Assembly: GCF_900115085.1 (NCBI RefSeq)
Contig: NZ_FOVF01000007.1
Location: forward strand, 89,198 to 153,197
Length of the DNA stretch: 64,000 nt
From: Dokdonella immobilis
GTDB taxonomy: Bacteria; Pseudomonadota; Gammaproteobacteria; Xanthomonadales; Rhodanobacteraceae
Direction: 5' to 3'
Part shown: piece by piece, positions 31,458 to 42,177 of the stretch
Layout of the letters: each line of letters begins with the position of its first letter
How positions within the stretch are numbered: position 1 is the first letter of the stretch
Program-made: the position numbers and the translations under genes
Notes under the pieces: model-generated
Databases searched by the model: none
What the model was told of the DNA's origin: nothing
The model's input: only the letters and a program-made list of their open reading frames with translations

Positions 31458-31925
31458 TTACGCGCTGCGATAGGGATCGGCAATCCCGATGCCTGCGAGA
31501 ACGCGTCGCTCGAGCGCTTCCATGCGTTCGGCATCGCTGTCGTTCTCGTGGTCGTAACCGAGCAGGTGCAGGGTGCCGTGGACAGTCATGTGCGCGTAGT
31601 GGTCACGCAGGCGTTTGCCCTGCTCGGCGGCCTCGCGGGTGACGACCGGGGCGCAGATGACGAGGTCGCCGAGCAGCGGGAGTTTCATTCCCGCCGGCAG
31701 TTCGGCCGGGAACGACAGCACGTTGGTCGCGTAGTCTCGCCGGCGATAGTCTCGATTGAGCTCGCGGCCCTCGTGCGCATCGACGATGCGGATCGAGAGT
31801 TCGCTGTCGCGGCGGCGGTTCGCGGCGCGCAGGGCCGCCTCGGCCCACCAGGCGAAGCTCGCCTGCAGCGGAATGCCCTTGCGAGGGAGTCCAGCGGATC
31901 GCGACAGGTGCAGGGTCAGGGTCAT
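31458..31925 (-). CDS. ybeY: Endoribonuclease YbeY (rRNA maturation)
   Basis: A 155-residue YbeY from ATG 31925. The metal-binding signature [11 protein letters not shown] is intact (H-x3-H-x5-H), and [17 protein letters not shown] is the usual N-terminal block. It is a single-strand-specific endoribonuclease involved in 16S rRNA 3'-end maturation and ribosome quality control. It starts 7 nt after the stop of the propeller gene on the same strand, so the ybeZ - propeller - ybeY genes should form one transcript. Confidence 0.95.
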   Translation of the reverse strand: MTLTLHLSRSAGLPRKGIPLQASFAWWAEAALRAANRRRDSELSIRIVDAHEGRELNRDYRRRDYATNVLSFPAELPAGMKLPLLGDLVICAPVVTREAAEQGKRLRDHYAHMTVHGTLHLLGYDHENDSDAERMEALERRVLAGIGIADPYRSA

Positions 31926-31932
31926 GCCCGGT

Positions 31933-32796
31933 TCAACGCTCGAAATCGCTGGCAAACAGGGCCGGCTCGCAGCCGCTGGCATGGAAACTGACCGAATCGC
32001 TGCCCGATTCCGGCACGGCGATCTCGGCGCTGACCCAGTCGTAGTCGATGTCGGCCGGACTCGAGAGATCGTCGACGATCGCCACGGCCGGCGTATTCAG
32101 CTGGAACGGCGGATTGAAACGGCGCAGGCAGCCGCCCGAGGTGCAGCCGCTCCAGGCCGATACGATGAGGGCGCCATGGCAGTCCAGGGCGATGCCATCG
32201 AGATTGTCGAGCGTGGTCTCGATCAGGGTGGCCGGAGTCGCACCCGGGCTCAGGTCGAGGCCAAGAACCTTGGCATTGCCGCCCCACGTGGCGATCAGCA
32301 GGCGATTGCCGCGCCCGTCGTAGGCGAGGCCGTTCGGCGTCTCCGTGCCGGTCGACACGGGCGCGGACTGGACCGGCAGGCCGGGATCGGAGACATCGAT
32401 CGAATAGATCGAATGTGCGCTGAAATCGCTGACGTACAGCGTATCGACGCCGTTCGAGGTGATGCCGTTGAGGAATCCCGCACCGCTGAGCGGCAGGTCC
32501 ATGACCGGCGCGGCGCTGTCGATGTCATAGCCCTTGACGTGGCCCGAATCGACTACGTACAGCGTGCCGGCGAGCAGTTCGATGCCATACGGCGCGGTCG
32601 GCGCGGCGGTGAAGAGACCCAGCGTGCCGGCCGCGTTGCGTACCTGGATGTCGCCGTTGTAGATGTTGCTGATCAGCGTGCGGTCGAGGCGCGCGTGGTA
32701 CTCGATGCTTTCGGGCCCGCTCAGCGACTGGGCAAGTGCAACTGCCGAGACGAGAGCGCCGGGAATGCCGGCCATGAACGCGCGCCACGCGATCAT
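31933..32796 (-). CDS. Secreted SMP-30/NHL-like beta-propeller protein between ybeZ and ybeY
   Basis: A 287-residue protein with an N-terminal signal peptide ([15 protein letters not shown]) and repeated blades of the SMP-30/NHL type: [64 protein letters not shown]. It ends ALFASDFER, close to the tails of the subtilase and delta-60 proteins. It is inserted in what is usually a tight ybeZ-ybeY operon: its ATG overlaps the ybeZ stop (ATGA) and it ends 7 nt before ybeY. No catalytic residues are evident. It may be a secreted binding protein or lactonase-like protein. Confidence 0.75.
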   Translation of the reverse strand: MIAWRAFMAGIPGALVSAVALAQSLSGPESIEYHARLDRTLISNIYNGDIQVRNAAGTLGLFTAAPTAPYGIELLAGTLYVVDSGHVKGYDIDSAAPVMDLPLSGAGFLNGITSNGVDTLYVSDFSAHSIYSIDVSDPGLPVQSAPVSTGTETPNGLAYDGRGNRLLIATWGGNAKVLGLDLSPGATPATLIETTLDNLDGIALDCHGALIVSAWSGCTSGGCLRRFNPPFQLNTPAVAIVDDLSSPADIDYDWVSAEIAVPESGSDSVSFHASGCEPALFASDFER

Positions 32797-33788
32797 TTCG
32801 AGCCGTCGCCCCGGGACTTTTCGAGATCGTCCTCGCGCGCCTCGTAGGCGCGCACGATGCGCTGCACGAGCGGGTGGCGGACGACGTCCTTGGAATTGAA
32901 GAAGGTGAAGCTGATGCCATCCACGTTCCGCAATACGTCGGTGGCGTCGCGCAGCCCGGACTTCAGGTGGCGCGGCAGGTCGGTCTGGGTGACGTCGCCG
33001 GTGATCACGGCGACCGAGCCGAAGCCGATGCGGGTCAGGAACATCTTCATCTGCTCGATCGTCGTGTTCTGTGCCTCGTCGAGGATCACGAAGGAATCGT
33101 TGAGCGTGCGCCCGCGCATGTAGGCGAGCGGGGCGATCTCGATGACGTTGCGCTCGACGAGCTTGGTCACGCGTTCGATGCCGAGCATTTCGTAGAGCGC
33201 ATCATAGAGCGGACGCAGGTAGGGATCGACCTTCTGGGTCAGGTCGCCGGGCAGGAAGCCGAGTTTCTCACCGGCTTCGACCGCAGGACGCACCAGGATC
33301 AGTCTTTGCGCACGGTTGTCGTTGAGCGCGTCGACAGCCATGGCCACGGCCAGGTAGGTCTTGCCGGTACCGGCCGGACCGATGCCGAAGTTGATGTCGT
33401 GCGTGGCGATCGCATGCAGGTAGCGCGCCTGGTTCGGACCGCGGCCCTTGATCGTGCCGCGCTTGACCTTGATGCTGACTTCCTGCACGCCCTCGGCCAT
33501 CTCCTCGGCGATCGCCTCGATGCCGGACTCCTGCAGGTGCAGGTTGATCTGCGCGGCGGTCAGGACCTCCGATTCGGTCATCGCGTAGAGCCGGTGCAGG
33601 ACCCGGCTGGCCAGTTGCACCGGCCGCTCGTCGCCGATCACGCGGAATACGTTGCCGCGATTGGCGATCTCGACGCCGAGACGCATCTCGATCTGGCGCA
33701 GGTGCTCGTCGAACGGACCGACCAGGTTGGACAGGCGCTCGCCGTCGTCGGGAGCGAGGGTAAAATCGTTCTTGACTGGCTCATTCAT
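32793..33788 (-). CDS. ybeZ: PhoH-family ATPase YbeZ
   Basis: A 331-residue PhoH/YbeZ ATPase starting at ATG 33788. The Walker A is GPAGTGKTYLA, followed by RPAVEAGEKLGFLPGDL, the Walker B FVILDEAQN and ITGDVTQTDLP. An N-terminal KH-like domain (VFRVIGDERPVQLASRVL) precedes. YbeZ works with YbeY in ribosome maturation and quality control. The 3' end overlaps the propeller gene by 4 nt, and ybeY follows, so the group is an operon on the reverse strand. The promoter region is the 94-bp gap to thpR. Confidence 0.95.
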   Translation of the reverse strand: MNEPVKNDFTLAPDDGERLSNLVGPFDEHLRQIEMRLGVEIANRGNVFRVIGDERPVQLASRVLHRLYAMTESEVLTAAQINLHLQESGIEAIAEEMAEGVQEVSIKVKRGTIKGRGPNQARYLHAIATHDINFGIGPAGTGKTYLAVAMAVDALNDNRAQRLILVRPAVEAGEKLGFLPGDLTQKVDPYLRPLYDALYEMLGIERVTKLVERNVIEIAPLAYMRGRTLNDSFVILDEAQNTTIEQMKMFLTRIGFGSVAVITGDVTQTDLPRHLKSGLRDATDVLRNVDGISFTFFNSKDVVRHPLVQRIVRAYEAREDDLEKSRGDGSK

Positions 33789-33882
33789 AGGCGCGCGAGG
33801 GTAGCGCGCGGCCGCCATTGAAGCCAGCGGATTCGATCCGCACGCGGCCCGGCCCCGTTCAGGTCGATAGGGAGAACGCAGG

Positions 33883-34440
33883 ATGCACACGTACTTCTTT
33901 GCCCTTTTCCCGGACGCGGCGACGCGCGGCAGGATCGCCGGGGCAGCGGCTTCGGTGCAGCAACGCTGCCGGCTGCGGGGCCACCTGGTCGATCCCGCGC
34001 GGCTCCATCTGACCCTGCACTTCATCGGCCGCTTTGACGCCGCGCAAGCGCAACTCGAGGGCAGGGCGAGGGGTGTCGGCGCCTTGACGGCGACGGAGAC
34101 GGCGCCGCTCGCATTCGTCCTCGACCACGCCTTCAGCTTTGCCCGGCCTCGCGGCAAGGCGCCCTGTGTATTCGGTGTGGGCGACGGAGCGGCACGGCTG
34201 AAGGAACTGGCGGCCCGACTTGAAGTTGCGATGGCGACGCGGGTGGCGGACGATGCTGCCCGCCCATTCCGGCCGCACGTGACCTGGCTCTACAGCGCCG
34301 ACCGGATCGACGCGGTGCAACCGACGGCACCGATTGCCTGGTGCGCACGGACGCTGTCGCTCGCTCACGGCATCTCGGGCGAGCCTGCCTACCGCATCCT
34401 CGCCAGCTGGCCACTTCCGGTAGACAGCGAAATCCCATGA
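33883..34440 (+). CDS. thpR: RNA 2',3'-cyclic phosphodiesterase (ThpR/LigT)
   Basis: A 185-residue 2H phosphoesterase: the two His-x-Thr motifs are LHLTLHFIG and PHVTWLYS, spaced as in ThpR (LigT) enzymes, which hydrolyse 2',3'-cyclic phosphate ends of RNA and ligate tRNA halves in vitro. It lacks a signal peptide. It lies divergent from ybeZ and convergent with the DUF4105 gene, breaking up the reverse-strand cluster. Confidence 0.92.
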   Translation: MHTYFFALFPDAATRGRIAGAAASVQQRCRLRGHLVDPARLHLTLHFIGRFDAAQAQLEGRARGVGALTATETAPLAFVLDHAFSFARPRGKAPCVFGVGDGAARLKELAARLEVAMATRVADDAARPFRPHVTWLYSADRIDAVQPTAPIAWCARTLSLAHGISGEPAYRILASWPLPVDSEIP

Positions 34441-34470
34441 GCCCGCGGCGGCCGATCGGTCCGCGGGCGA

Positions 34471-35763
34471 TCAGGGGCTGGCGCGTTCGACGTTCCCGGC
34501 CACGGCGGCGTCGCTCATTGCGCGTCGGACCTGGAGGTTGCGGGCCAGCACCAGGTGCGCCGGCAGCAGAAGCAGGATCCACGGCAGATTGGCCTGCGGA
34601 AAGGTCGACAGGATCTTGCTGAACAGGGCGAACGCGGCGAGCACGGCGACGATTGCGGCAATACGCAGCGCCGTCTTCGACGGTGCCCAGTCGCGGCGGG
34701 CCGAACGCCACCAGGTCGGCAGGAGCAGCAGGCAGAGCGGGCTGAAGACGAGCAGGTTCTCGTTGCGCCAGGCCGATTCGTGCGCGGTGAAGAACCAGAG
34801 CCCGAGCATGACCAGGCCGAAGGTCCCGCAGAACAGCGAAAACAGGCTGGCGATGACGGCCAGGCTGGTCCGCGCCCAGGCCTGCCGGCGTTGCGCGCCA
34901 AGCAGCAGGAGCGCGACGGCAAAGCCAAGGCCAATGCCGAAAAATGGCCAGCGCAGATCCGGCGGCAGGACCGGCGGGGGCGGCAAGCGCGATTCGGCCA
35001 GCACCTGTTCACCGATCACCAGCGGGACCGGCTGGCCCTGGGCATCCGTGGTCGACATCTCGCGCAAATGGGCCATCAGCTGCATCGGCACGAAGCTGTC
35101 CTTCCAGAACGACAGGCGCTGGTCGGCATAAGGCCCGAGGCCGATATCGATCACCCCCATCAGCAGCGGGTCCGGGCGGGTCAGCGCATCGGCCAGCAGG
35201 CGGTAGGTGAACCCGCGCGAGGGCGAGGTCATCTGCAGGCGCAAAGTGCCGCCGAGGACGTGGTCGAGGGCGTCGCGGACCTTGGTCGAACAGTTCGAGG
35301 TGAAGTAGTCGTAGCGGTAGTGGCGGTTTTCCGGGCGCAGGTTGGTTTCAAGATAGTCCTGCAAAGCCCGCGCCTGTACCGCGGTGAAGCGCAGTCTCTG
35401 CTCCACCACCGAGCGGCCTGTCGAAATGTAGTAGGCGATGTCGTCGTCGGCATCCTCGGCGGCGATCTGGTAGCTCATGCGCCCGCGCAGGAAATTGAGG
35501 AAGAAGTCTGCTTCCTCGAAATCGAAGATGCCGTAGTTGTAGCTGATCGCTGTGCCGCTGGCCGGATCGCGGATGACGATGGCATTGTGGCCGAAGCGTT
35601 CCCAGTAGATGTCGCCGGGGCCGAAGGTGAGCAGGCTGACTTGAAGAGTCGCCGCCGGTTCGCCATCAGCCCAGACCGGACTTGCGCCGCAGCCGAAGGC
35701 GACGACAAGAGCCAGCCAGAGCAGCAACGCACGCGGCCCGCAGCGCCAGCGTCGGGCCCTCAT
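34471..35763 (-). CDS. DUF4105-type (Lnb N-terminal periplasmic) membrane protein
   Basis: A 430-residue protein from ATG 35763. It has a signal sequence (LLLWLALVVAFGCG), a large periplasmic domain with ERFGHNAIVI, YGIFDFEE and YFTSNCSTKVRDALD, which are the typical GH...SNC blocks of the DUF4105/Lnb family, then four or five membrane helices at the C-terminus. The catalytic-looking His and Cys are conserved, so it may be a papain-like membrane hydrolase, but activity is not established here. Its ATG overlaps the corC stop (ATGA). In this slot relatives often have lnt. Confidence 0.8.
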   Translation of the reverse strand: MRARRWRCGPRALLLWLALVVAFGCGASPVWADGEPAATLQVSLLTFGPGDIYWERFGHNAIVIRDPASGTAISYNYGIFDFEEADFFLNFLRGRMSYQIAAEDADDDIAYYISTGRSVVEQRLRFTAVQARALQDYLETNLRPENRHYRYDYFTSNCSTKVRDALDHVLGGTLRLQMTSPSRGFTYRLLADALTRPDPLLMGVIDIGLGPYADQRLSFWKDSFVPMQLMAHLREMSTTDAQGQPVPLVIGEQVLAESRLPPPPVLPPDLRWPFFGIGLGFAVALLLLGAQRRQAWARTSLAVIASLFSLFCGTFGLVMLGLWFFTAHESAWRNENLLVFSPLCLLLLPTWWRSARRDWAPSKTALRIAAIVAVLAAFALFSKILSTFPQANLPWILLLLPAHLVLARNLQVRRAMSDAAVAGNVERASP

Positions 35764-36599
35764 GCTTCCTGGATCCGGACGGCGAATTGCTGCACGCGCC
35801 GGCTGTCGCCCTTGGTCACGCGGAACAGGAAGCCGGCCAGCTTGATTTCCTCGCCCGGTTGCGGGACGTGGCCGAACTCGGCCGTGAGCATGGCGCCGAT
35901 GGTGTCGTAGTCCTCGACCGGAAAGCGCGACTCGAAACGATCGTTGAAATGGTCGATCGAGGTCATCGCATTGACCAGGAAGCGCCCATCGGTCTGCGGC
36001 TGGATCAGGTTGGGGGTCTCTTCCTCGTCGTGTTCGTCGTCGATGTCGCCGACGATCTGCTCGAGCACGTCCTCGATCGTGACGAGGCCGCCGACGCCGC
36101 CGTATTCGTCGACAACAATGGCCATGTGGTGGTGCGAGAGGCGGAATTCCTTGAGCAGGATGTTCAGGCGCTTGGCTTCGGGAATCAGGGCGACCGGGCG
36201 CAGCAGCGGGCGGATGTCGTTGGCGCCTTTCTCGGCGAAACAGCGCAGCAAGTCCTTGGCCAGCAGGATGCCGATGATCTCGTCGCGATCCGCGCCATGC
36301 ACGGGAAAGCGCGAATGGCCGGATTCGATGACGAGGTCGAGCACCGACTCGAAGCTCGAATCGGCGGCGATCGAGACCATTTCCGAGCGCGGCACCATGA
36401 TGTCGCCGACGGTCAGGTCGGTGACCTTGATCGCGCCTTCGATCATGGAAAGGGTATCGTTCGACAGCAGGCCGTTGGCCTGGGCGAGACGCAGTTCCTC
36501 GATCAGTTCCTCGCGACTGCTGACTTCGCCGGATAACGCGTGGGTCAGGCGTCCAAACCACGAACGCTGTGCGTTGCTACTGGGGGGTTCCTCGCTCAT
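35760..36599 (-). CDS. corC: CorC/HlyC family CBS-domain protein (YbeX)
   Basis: A 279-residue cytosolic CBS-pair protein: first CBS region DIMVPRSEMVSIAAD ... SRFPVHGADRDEIIGIL, second FRLSHHHMAIVVDEYGG ... TIEDVLEQIVGDIDDEHD, and the CorC_HlyC C-terminal domain (PVEDYDTIGAMLTAEFG). YbeX is associated with ribosome metabolism and Co/Mg resistance. It is upstream of the DUF4105 gene, and this pair is coupled by a 4-nt overlap. Confidence 0.95.
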   Translation of the reverse strand: MSEEPPSSNAQRSWFGRLTHALSGEVSSREELIEELRLAQANGLLSNDTLSMIEGAIKVTDLTVGDIMVPRSEMVSIAADSSFESVLDLVIESGHSRFPVHGADRDEIIGILLAKDLLRCFAEKGANDIRPLLRPVALIPEAKRLNILLKEFRLSHHHMAIVVDEYGGVGGLVTIEDVLEQIVGDIDDEHDEEETPNLIQPQTDGRFLVNAMTSIDHFNDRFESRFPVEDYDTIGAMLTAEFGHVPQPGEEIKLAGFLFRVTKGDSRRVQQFAVRIQEA

Positions 36600-36713
36600 T
36601 TTCCGTTAACGCATGCCCGAACGGGCGGAACGGCGCAGTGTAGCAAATGCGCATTACAGGTCGAATGCGGTCCCTGCGAGCCGTTTCAGGGAGCCGGGGG
36701 TGTGCCGCCGGGT

Positions 36714-36742
36714 TTGACCTGGAGCGGCCAAGCCGCTAACAT
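36714..36742 (+). promoter_or_regulatory. Candidate rplU promoter
   Basis: TTGACC (36714-36719), 17-bp spacer, TAACAT (36737-36742): a good sigma-70-like promoter 82 bp upstream of the rplU ATG. Confidence 0.55.
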
Positions 36743-36823
36743 CGCGCGCCCCTTTTCCGACCTTGGCCCTGTCCAGGCGGGATCGGAGGCCGCTTCCAGA
36801 ATAACTACATAGGCAAATCAAGC

Positions 36824-37165
36824 ATGTACGCAGTCGTTCTCATATCCGGTAAGCAGTACCGGGTCGCCCAGGGTGAAACCCTGCGCGTCGAAAAGCTGGT
36901 CGGCGACGTCGACAGCACGGTCGATTTCGACCAGGTGCTGATGGTCGGCTCCGGCGAAGGGGTCAGCATTGGCGCCCCGCACGTCGATGGCGCCACCGTT
37001 GGCGCGAAGATCAAGTCGCATGGCCGTGCCGACAAGATCCGCATCATCAAGTTCCGCCGCCGCAAGCACCACATGAAGCAGCAGGGCCACCGGCAGCACT
37101 ACACCGAGATCGAAATCACCGGCATCAACGCCGGCTCGGCCAAGAAGAAGGCGACCAAGGAGTAA
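36824..37165 (+). CDS. rplU: 50S ribosomal protein L21
   Basis: A 113-residue L21. Key features are [14 protein letters not shown] at the start, the conserved [21 protein letters not shown], and the signature [20 protein letters not shown]. It binds 23S rRNA in the large subunit. It is followed after 3 nt by rpmA, the standard rplU-rpmA-obgE set. Confidence 0.98.
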   Translation: MYAVVLISGKQYRVAQGETLRVEKLVGDVDSTVDFDQVLMVGSGEGVSIGAPHVDGATVGAKIKSHGRADKIRIIKFRRRKHHMKQQGHRQHYTEIEITGINAGSAKKKATKE

Positions 37166-37168
37166 GTC

Positions 37169-37435
37169 ATGGCACACAAGAAAGCAGGCGGTTCAACCCG
37201 CAACGGTCGCGACTCGAATCCGAAATACCTCGGTGTGAAGTTGTATGGCGGCCAGGCATGCAATGCCGGCAACATCATCATCCGCCAGCGCGGCACCCGC
37301 TTCCGTCCGGGTACCGGCGTCGGCCTGGGCCGTGACCACACGATCTTCGCGATCGTCGACGGCGTGGTCGAGTTCAAGACCAAGGGCGCCGACAAGCGCA
37401 AGACGGTCAGCGTGGTCCCCACCGCGACCCACTGA
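37169..37435 (+). CDS. rpmA: 50S ribosomal protein L27
   Basis: An 88-residue L27 starting [16 protein letters not shown], the canonical N-terminus that reaches the peptidyl-transferase centre. The [12 protein letters not shown] and [11 protein letters not shown] motifs are present. It lies immediately after rplU and ends 25 bp before an intrinsic terminator. Confidence 0.98.
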   Translation: MAHKKAGGSTRNGRDSNPKYLGVKLYGGQACNAGNIIIRQRGTRFRPGTGVGLGRDHTIFAIVDGVVEFKTKGADKRKTVSVVPTATH

Positions 37436-37459
37436 CATCGTTTTGCCCGCGTCGTGACA

Positions 37460-37485
37460 GAGCCCCGCCCTGTGCGGGGCTTTTC
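37460..37485 (+). terminator. Intrinsic terminator after rpmA
   Basis: GAGCCCCGC, loop CCTGT, GCGGGGC and then TTTT: a strong GC stem with a short T-run about 25 bp after the rpmA stop. Confidence 0.85.
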
Positions 37486-37505
37486 ATTTGCCCATTCAAT
37501 CCGGT

Positions 37506-38739
<1,234 letters not shown>

Positions 38740-38833
38740 AACGTGCCGGAAGCAAGCAAACCGGCCGTGCGCGTCGGGTCATCGGTAGCCAGCGTCAGCC
38801 ATCGCAGGCGGCGCGCCCCGCGGGTCAGCCAAA

Positions 38834-38860
38834 CAAAAAAGCCGGCTTGCGCCGGCTTTC
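38834..38860 (-). terminator. Intrinsic terminator of rpsT
   Basis: Reverse strand: GAAAGCCGGC, loop, GCCGGC, then TTTTTTG. The stem is 6-8 bp with a six-base U-tract about 24 bp past the rpsT stop. Confidence 0.88.
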
Positions 38861-38883
38861 TGCGTCAAGCAGCGGCGAAGGGC

Positions 38884-39147
38884 TCAGCCCAGCGCGCGGA
38901 TGCTCGCATTCAGGCGGCTCTTGTGGCGGGCTGCCTTGTTCTTGTGGATCAGGCCACGGGCGGCGTAACGATCGACGATCGGCGTGGCGCTCTTGAAGGC
39001 AGCTTCGGCGCCAGCCTTGTCCTTCGCGTCAATCGCCTTGATCACTTTCTTGATCGCAGTGCGGACCATGGAACGGGCGCTGACGTTGCGCTGGCGAGCC
39101 TTTTCGGACTGGCGCGCACGCTTCTTCGCGGACTTGATGTTGGCCAA
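38884..39147 (-). CDS. rpsT: 30S ribosomal protein S20
   Basis: An 87-residue S20: [18 protein letters not shown] at the start, three long basic helices, and the usual [23 protein letters not shown] ending. It binds 16S rRNA early in small-subunit assembly. It is divergent from murJ across 71 bp, the usual arrangement. Confidence 0.98.
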   Translation of the reverse strand: MANIKSAKKRARQSEKARQRNVSARSMVRTAIKKVIKAIDAKDKAGAEAAFKSATPIVDRYAARGLIHKNKAARHKSRLNASIRALG

Positions 39148-39218
39148 GGTAAAACTCCAAAAGCGGGGGGCGGAAAAAGGGGCGGAATTATGCCGATGCA
39201 GCCGGTCAGAGTCAAACG

Positions 39219-40835
39219 GTGGCTGCAGTGAAGCCGCCGGGCATGCTTCGCTCGATGCTGACCTTCAGCGGCGGCACCTTCGTTTCGCGCATCCTCGGCC
39301 TGGTCCGCGAAATGGCCATCGCCTGGGCGTTCGGCGCCAACGCGACCACGGATGCGTTCTGGGTGGCCTTCCGCATTCCGAACTTCATGCGTCGCCTGTT
39401 CGCCGAGGGCTCGTTCTCGGTGGCTTTCGTGCCGGTCATGACCGAGTTCAAGGAAACCCGTTCGCATGCCGAACTGAAGGAACTGGTGTCGCGCACCGCA
39501 GGTACCCTGGGCCTGATCCTGCTCGTGGTGACCGCGCTCGGCGTCCTCGGCGCGGCCTGGGTGACGCGCGGATTCGCGCCCGGCTCGATCGACGAACCGC
39601 TCAAATTTGCCCTGACCACCGACCTGTTGCGCCTGACCTTTCCGTTCCTGCTGTTCGTGTCGCTGACCGCGCTCGCGGGCGGAATCCTCAACAGTTTCAA
39701 CAAGTTCGCGCTTCCCGCGCTGACCCCGGTCATCCTCAACATCTGCCTGATCGCCGGCGCGCTGTGGCTTGCGCCCTTGCTCGAGGTGCCGATCATGGCG
39801 CTGGGCTGGGCGATCCTGGCCGCCGGCATCCTCCAGCTCGTGGTCCAGTTCCCGGCCCTGCGCAGACTCGACCTGCTGACCCTGCCGCGCTGGGGCTGGC
39901 GCCATGAAGGCGTGCGCCGGATCCTGCGCCTGATGGTGCCGACCCTGTTCGGTTCCTCGGTGGCCCAGATCAACCTGCTGCTCGATACCCTGATCGCCTC
40001 GTTCCTGATCACCGGCTCGCAGACCTGGCTGGCCCAGAGCGACCGCCTGCTCGAGTTTCCGCTCGGCATCTTCGGCGTCGCCCTGGGCACGGTGATCCTG
40101 CCGACCCTGTCCCGTCACCACGTCTCGACCGACCGCGAGGGCTTCTCGAAGGCGCTCGACTGGGGCCTGCGCACGACCCTGCTGATCGCCGTCCCAGCCA
40201 TGCTGGCCCTCGTCCTGCTGGCCAAGCCGATCCTGTTCACCTTGTTCCAGCACGGCGCCTTCACCGCCCGCGACGTCGAGATGGCCTCGCTGTCGCTGTC
40301 GGCGCTGGCCCTCGGCCTGCCGGCCTTCGCCCTGGTCAAGGTGGTCGCGCCGGCCTTCTATGCCCGCCAGGACACGAAGACGCCAGTACGCGCCGGCATC
40401 ATCGCGATGGTCGCGAGCATGCTGCTCAATGTCCTGTTCATCGGCCTGCTGCTGGTTCTCTGGCAGGTTCCGGAAACCGCGGCGGCTTCGTGGTGGTCGC
40501 GTCTGTCGACCGTGCCGGGCCTGCACATGGGCCTGGCCCTGGCCAGCGCGAGCGCGAGCTATGTGAATCTGGGCCTGCTCTGGCGGGCCCTGCGCCGCGA
40601 TGGCGTGTTCGCGGCCGAGCCGGGATGGATAGCGCATTGGGCGCGCCTCGCGGGCGCCTGCCTGGTCATGGTCGCCGTGCTCTGGGCCGGGCTGGCACTT
40701 TGGCCAGACTGGGATGACCTGCACGTTGCATCGCGGGTCCTGCGTCTTGGCGGATTGATTGCCGCGGGCGGGTTTGCCTTCGTGGTCGCCCTGTTCGCTT
40801 CTGGCTTTCGCTTGCGCAACTTGCGAGCGCCCTAG
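39219..40835 (+). CDS. murJ: Lipid II flippase MurJ
   Basis: A 538-residue membrane protein with ~14 hydrophobic helices that flips lipid-linked peptidoglycan precursor across the inner membrane. Family marks are [12 protein letters not shown], the acidic/arginine-rich first loop ([23 protein letters not shown]) and [10 protein letters not shown] use the GTG at 39219; GTG 39228 and ATG 39243 are also possible, and none has a strong ribosome-binding site. The next gene, ribF, starts 340 bp later. Confidence 0.94.
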   Translation: MAAVKPPGMLRSMLTFSGGTFVSRILGLVREMAIAWAFGANATTDAFWVAFRIPNFMRRLFAEGSFSVAFVPVMTEFKETRSHAELKELVSRTAGTLGLILLVVTALGVLGAAWVTRGFAPGSIDEPLKFALTTDLLRLTFPFLLFVSLTALAGGILNSFNKFALPALTPVILNICLIAGALWLAPLLEVPIMALGWAILAAGILQLVVQFPALRRLDLLTLPRWGWRHEGVRRILRLMVPTLFGSSVAQINLLLDTLIASFLITGSQTWLAQSDRLLEFPLGIFGVALGTVILPTLSRHHVSTDREGFSKALDWGLRTTLLIAVPAMLALVLLAKPILFTLFQHGAFTARDVEMASLSLSALALGLPAFALVKVVAPAFYARQDTKTPVRAGIIAMVASMLLNVLFIGLLLVLWQVPETAAASWWSRLSTVPGLHMGLALASASASYVNLGLLWRALRRDGVFAAEPGWIAHWARLAGACLVMVAVLWAGLALWPDWDDLHVASRVLRLGGLIAAGGFAFVVALFASGFRLRNLRAP

Positions 40836-40914
40836 GTGCGACTTGTTGAGAGCCTCCCTGGCAATGATCCGCGCCGAAACCGACGCCGTGGTCGCGGTGC
40901 CGGTGTGCAAAAAG

Positions 40915-41020
40915 GCTTCGCGCCTGAAGGCGCTCCTACGGAACAGGCGGGGACCGCTTGTGGATGCAGGTTCGCGCTGGCTGGCGAATGCCATCGTAGG
41001 AGCGCCTTCAGGCGCGATGC
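40915..41020. repeat. Dispersed palindromic repeat pair (GTAGGAGCGCCTTCAGGC type)
   Basis: GCTTCGCGCCTGAAGGCGCTCCTACG and its near reverse complement CGTAGGAGCGCCTTCAGGCGCGATGC face each other across ~54 bp. It is a sequence variant of the repeat at 37506-37583. Confidence 0.82.
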
Positions 41021-41054
41021 TTTTGCCAGCACTGGCGAAGAGCGTAGCGTCTGA

Positions 41055-41081
41055 AGCCTGTCCTGAGCGTGTCGAAGGGGA
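41055..41081. repeat. Dispersed CCTGAGC..TGTCGAAGGG repeat
   Basis: The string GCCTGTCCTGAGCGTGTCGAAGGGG is a well-known dispersed repeat motif of several proteobacterial genomes; here it is a single copy in the murJ-ribF spacer. Confidence 0.55.
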
Positions 41082-41175
41082 CGTTCCGGCGGGGGCGATG
41101 GCTGGCGCGGGCGGTGACGGTCGGCCCCGCGTTGCCGCTTCGGCGTTGGACCGGGCCAGCCGCTATACTGGACCG

Positions 41176-42177
41176 ATGTTCCGGCTTTGTCGCGATAGCC
41201 TGGGCGCCTGTCTGGCGCCGCGAGGCAGTGTTGTCTGTATCGGTGCTTTCGATGGCGTCCACCGCGGCCATCGCGCGCTGCTGGCGCGTGTGCGCGAGCG
41301 CGCCGAAGCGCTGGGCCTCGAGGCGGCCGCGATCAGCTTCGAGCCGATTCCGCGCGAATACTTCGCCCGCTCGACCCCGGTGCCGCGGCTCGACAACGTG
41401 CGCGGCAAGATCCAGCAGGTCCGCGCCGCCGGCATGGATCGTCTGCTGCTGATGCGCTTCAACGCCGCGCTGGCATCGATGCAGGCCGAGGCCTTCGTCG
41501 AGCAGGTGCTGGTCGGACGGCTTGCGGTCCGGGAGGTCTGGGTCGGCGCCGATTTCCGCTTTGGGCACGCCCGGCGCGGCGACGTGGACCTGTTGCAGGC
41601 CATGGGCGAACGCCTGGGATTCCGCGCCGAAGTGTTTGCCGAGTTCACCATCGACCAGGCGCGCGTACGCAGCAGCGCGATCCGCGAATTGCTCGGCTGC
41701 GGCGACTTCGATGCCGCCGAGCACATGCTCGGGCGGCGCTTCATGATCGGCGGCCATGTGGTGCGCGGACAGCAGCTGGGCCGCAAACTCGGCTTTCCGA
41801 CCGCCAATATCCGGCTCGGTCGGCGCACTTCACCGATCACCGGCATCTTTGCCGTGCGCGTGCATGGCGTCGAGCCGTTCGCGTTGCCGGGCGTGGCCAG
41901 CCTCGGCGTGCGCCCGACGGTCAACGGAACCGAGCCCTTGCTCGAGGCCCACCTGTTCGATTTCGATGATGACCTCTATGGCAGGCGCCTCGATGTCGAA
42001 TTCGTCGCCAAGCTGCGCGACGAGGAGAAGTTCGACGATCTCGATGCGATGGTCGAACGGATGAATATCGATGCGGCCGAGGCGCGTGCCATCCTGGCCC
42101 TGTCCGGATCCGATCGATCCCAACCAGCGACTGCCGAAGGCGGTCGCACCCGAACCAGCGCCGGAGCGACCGCGTGA
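41176..42177 (+). CDS. ribF: Bifunctional riboflavin kinase / FAD synthetase
   Basis: A 333-residue RibF, which phosphorylates riboflavin to FMN and adenylates it to FAD. The FAD synthetase domain has [15 protein letters not shown] and RSSAIRELL; the C-terminal riboflavin kinase domain has [13 protein letters not shown] and GIFAVRV. ATG 41176 begins [15 protein letters not shown]. It has no ribosome-binding site, and TATACT lies just 7 bp upstream, so the message may be leaderless. The stop overlaps the ileS GTG (GTGA). The C-terminal ~25 residues are low complexity. Confidence 0.95.
   Translation: MFRLCRDSLGACLAPRGSVVCIGAFDGVHRGHRALLARVRERAEALGLEAAAISFEPIPREYFARSTPVPRLDNVRGKIQQVRAAGMDRLLLMRFNAALASMQAEAFVEQVLVGRLAVREVWVGADFRFGHARRGDVDLLQAMGERLGFRAEVFAEFTIDQARVRSSAIRELLGCGDFDAAEHMLGRRFMIGGHVVRGQQLGRKLGFPTANIRLGRRTSPITGIFAVRVHGVEPFALPGVASLGVRPTVNGTEPLLEAHLFDFDDDLYGRRLDVEFVAKLRDEEKFDDLDAMVERMNIDAAEARAILALSGSDRSQPATAEGGRTRTSAGATA

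Larger units (their letters stand above)
40836..41175. other. 340-bp repeat-rich spacer before ribF
   Basis: No gene is supported. The spacer holds a palindromic repeat pair (40915-41020), one copy of a dispersed element containing CCTGAGCGTGTCGAAGGGG (41055-41081) and a TATACT hexamer (41164-41169) close to the ribF start. Confidence 0.6.

Noticed and set aside
40759..41175. N-terminal extension of ribF through the repeat region
   Set aside because: The added residues come from palindromic repeats; RibF similarity begins at 41176.
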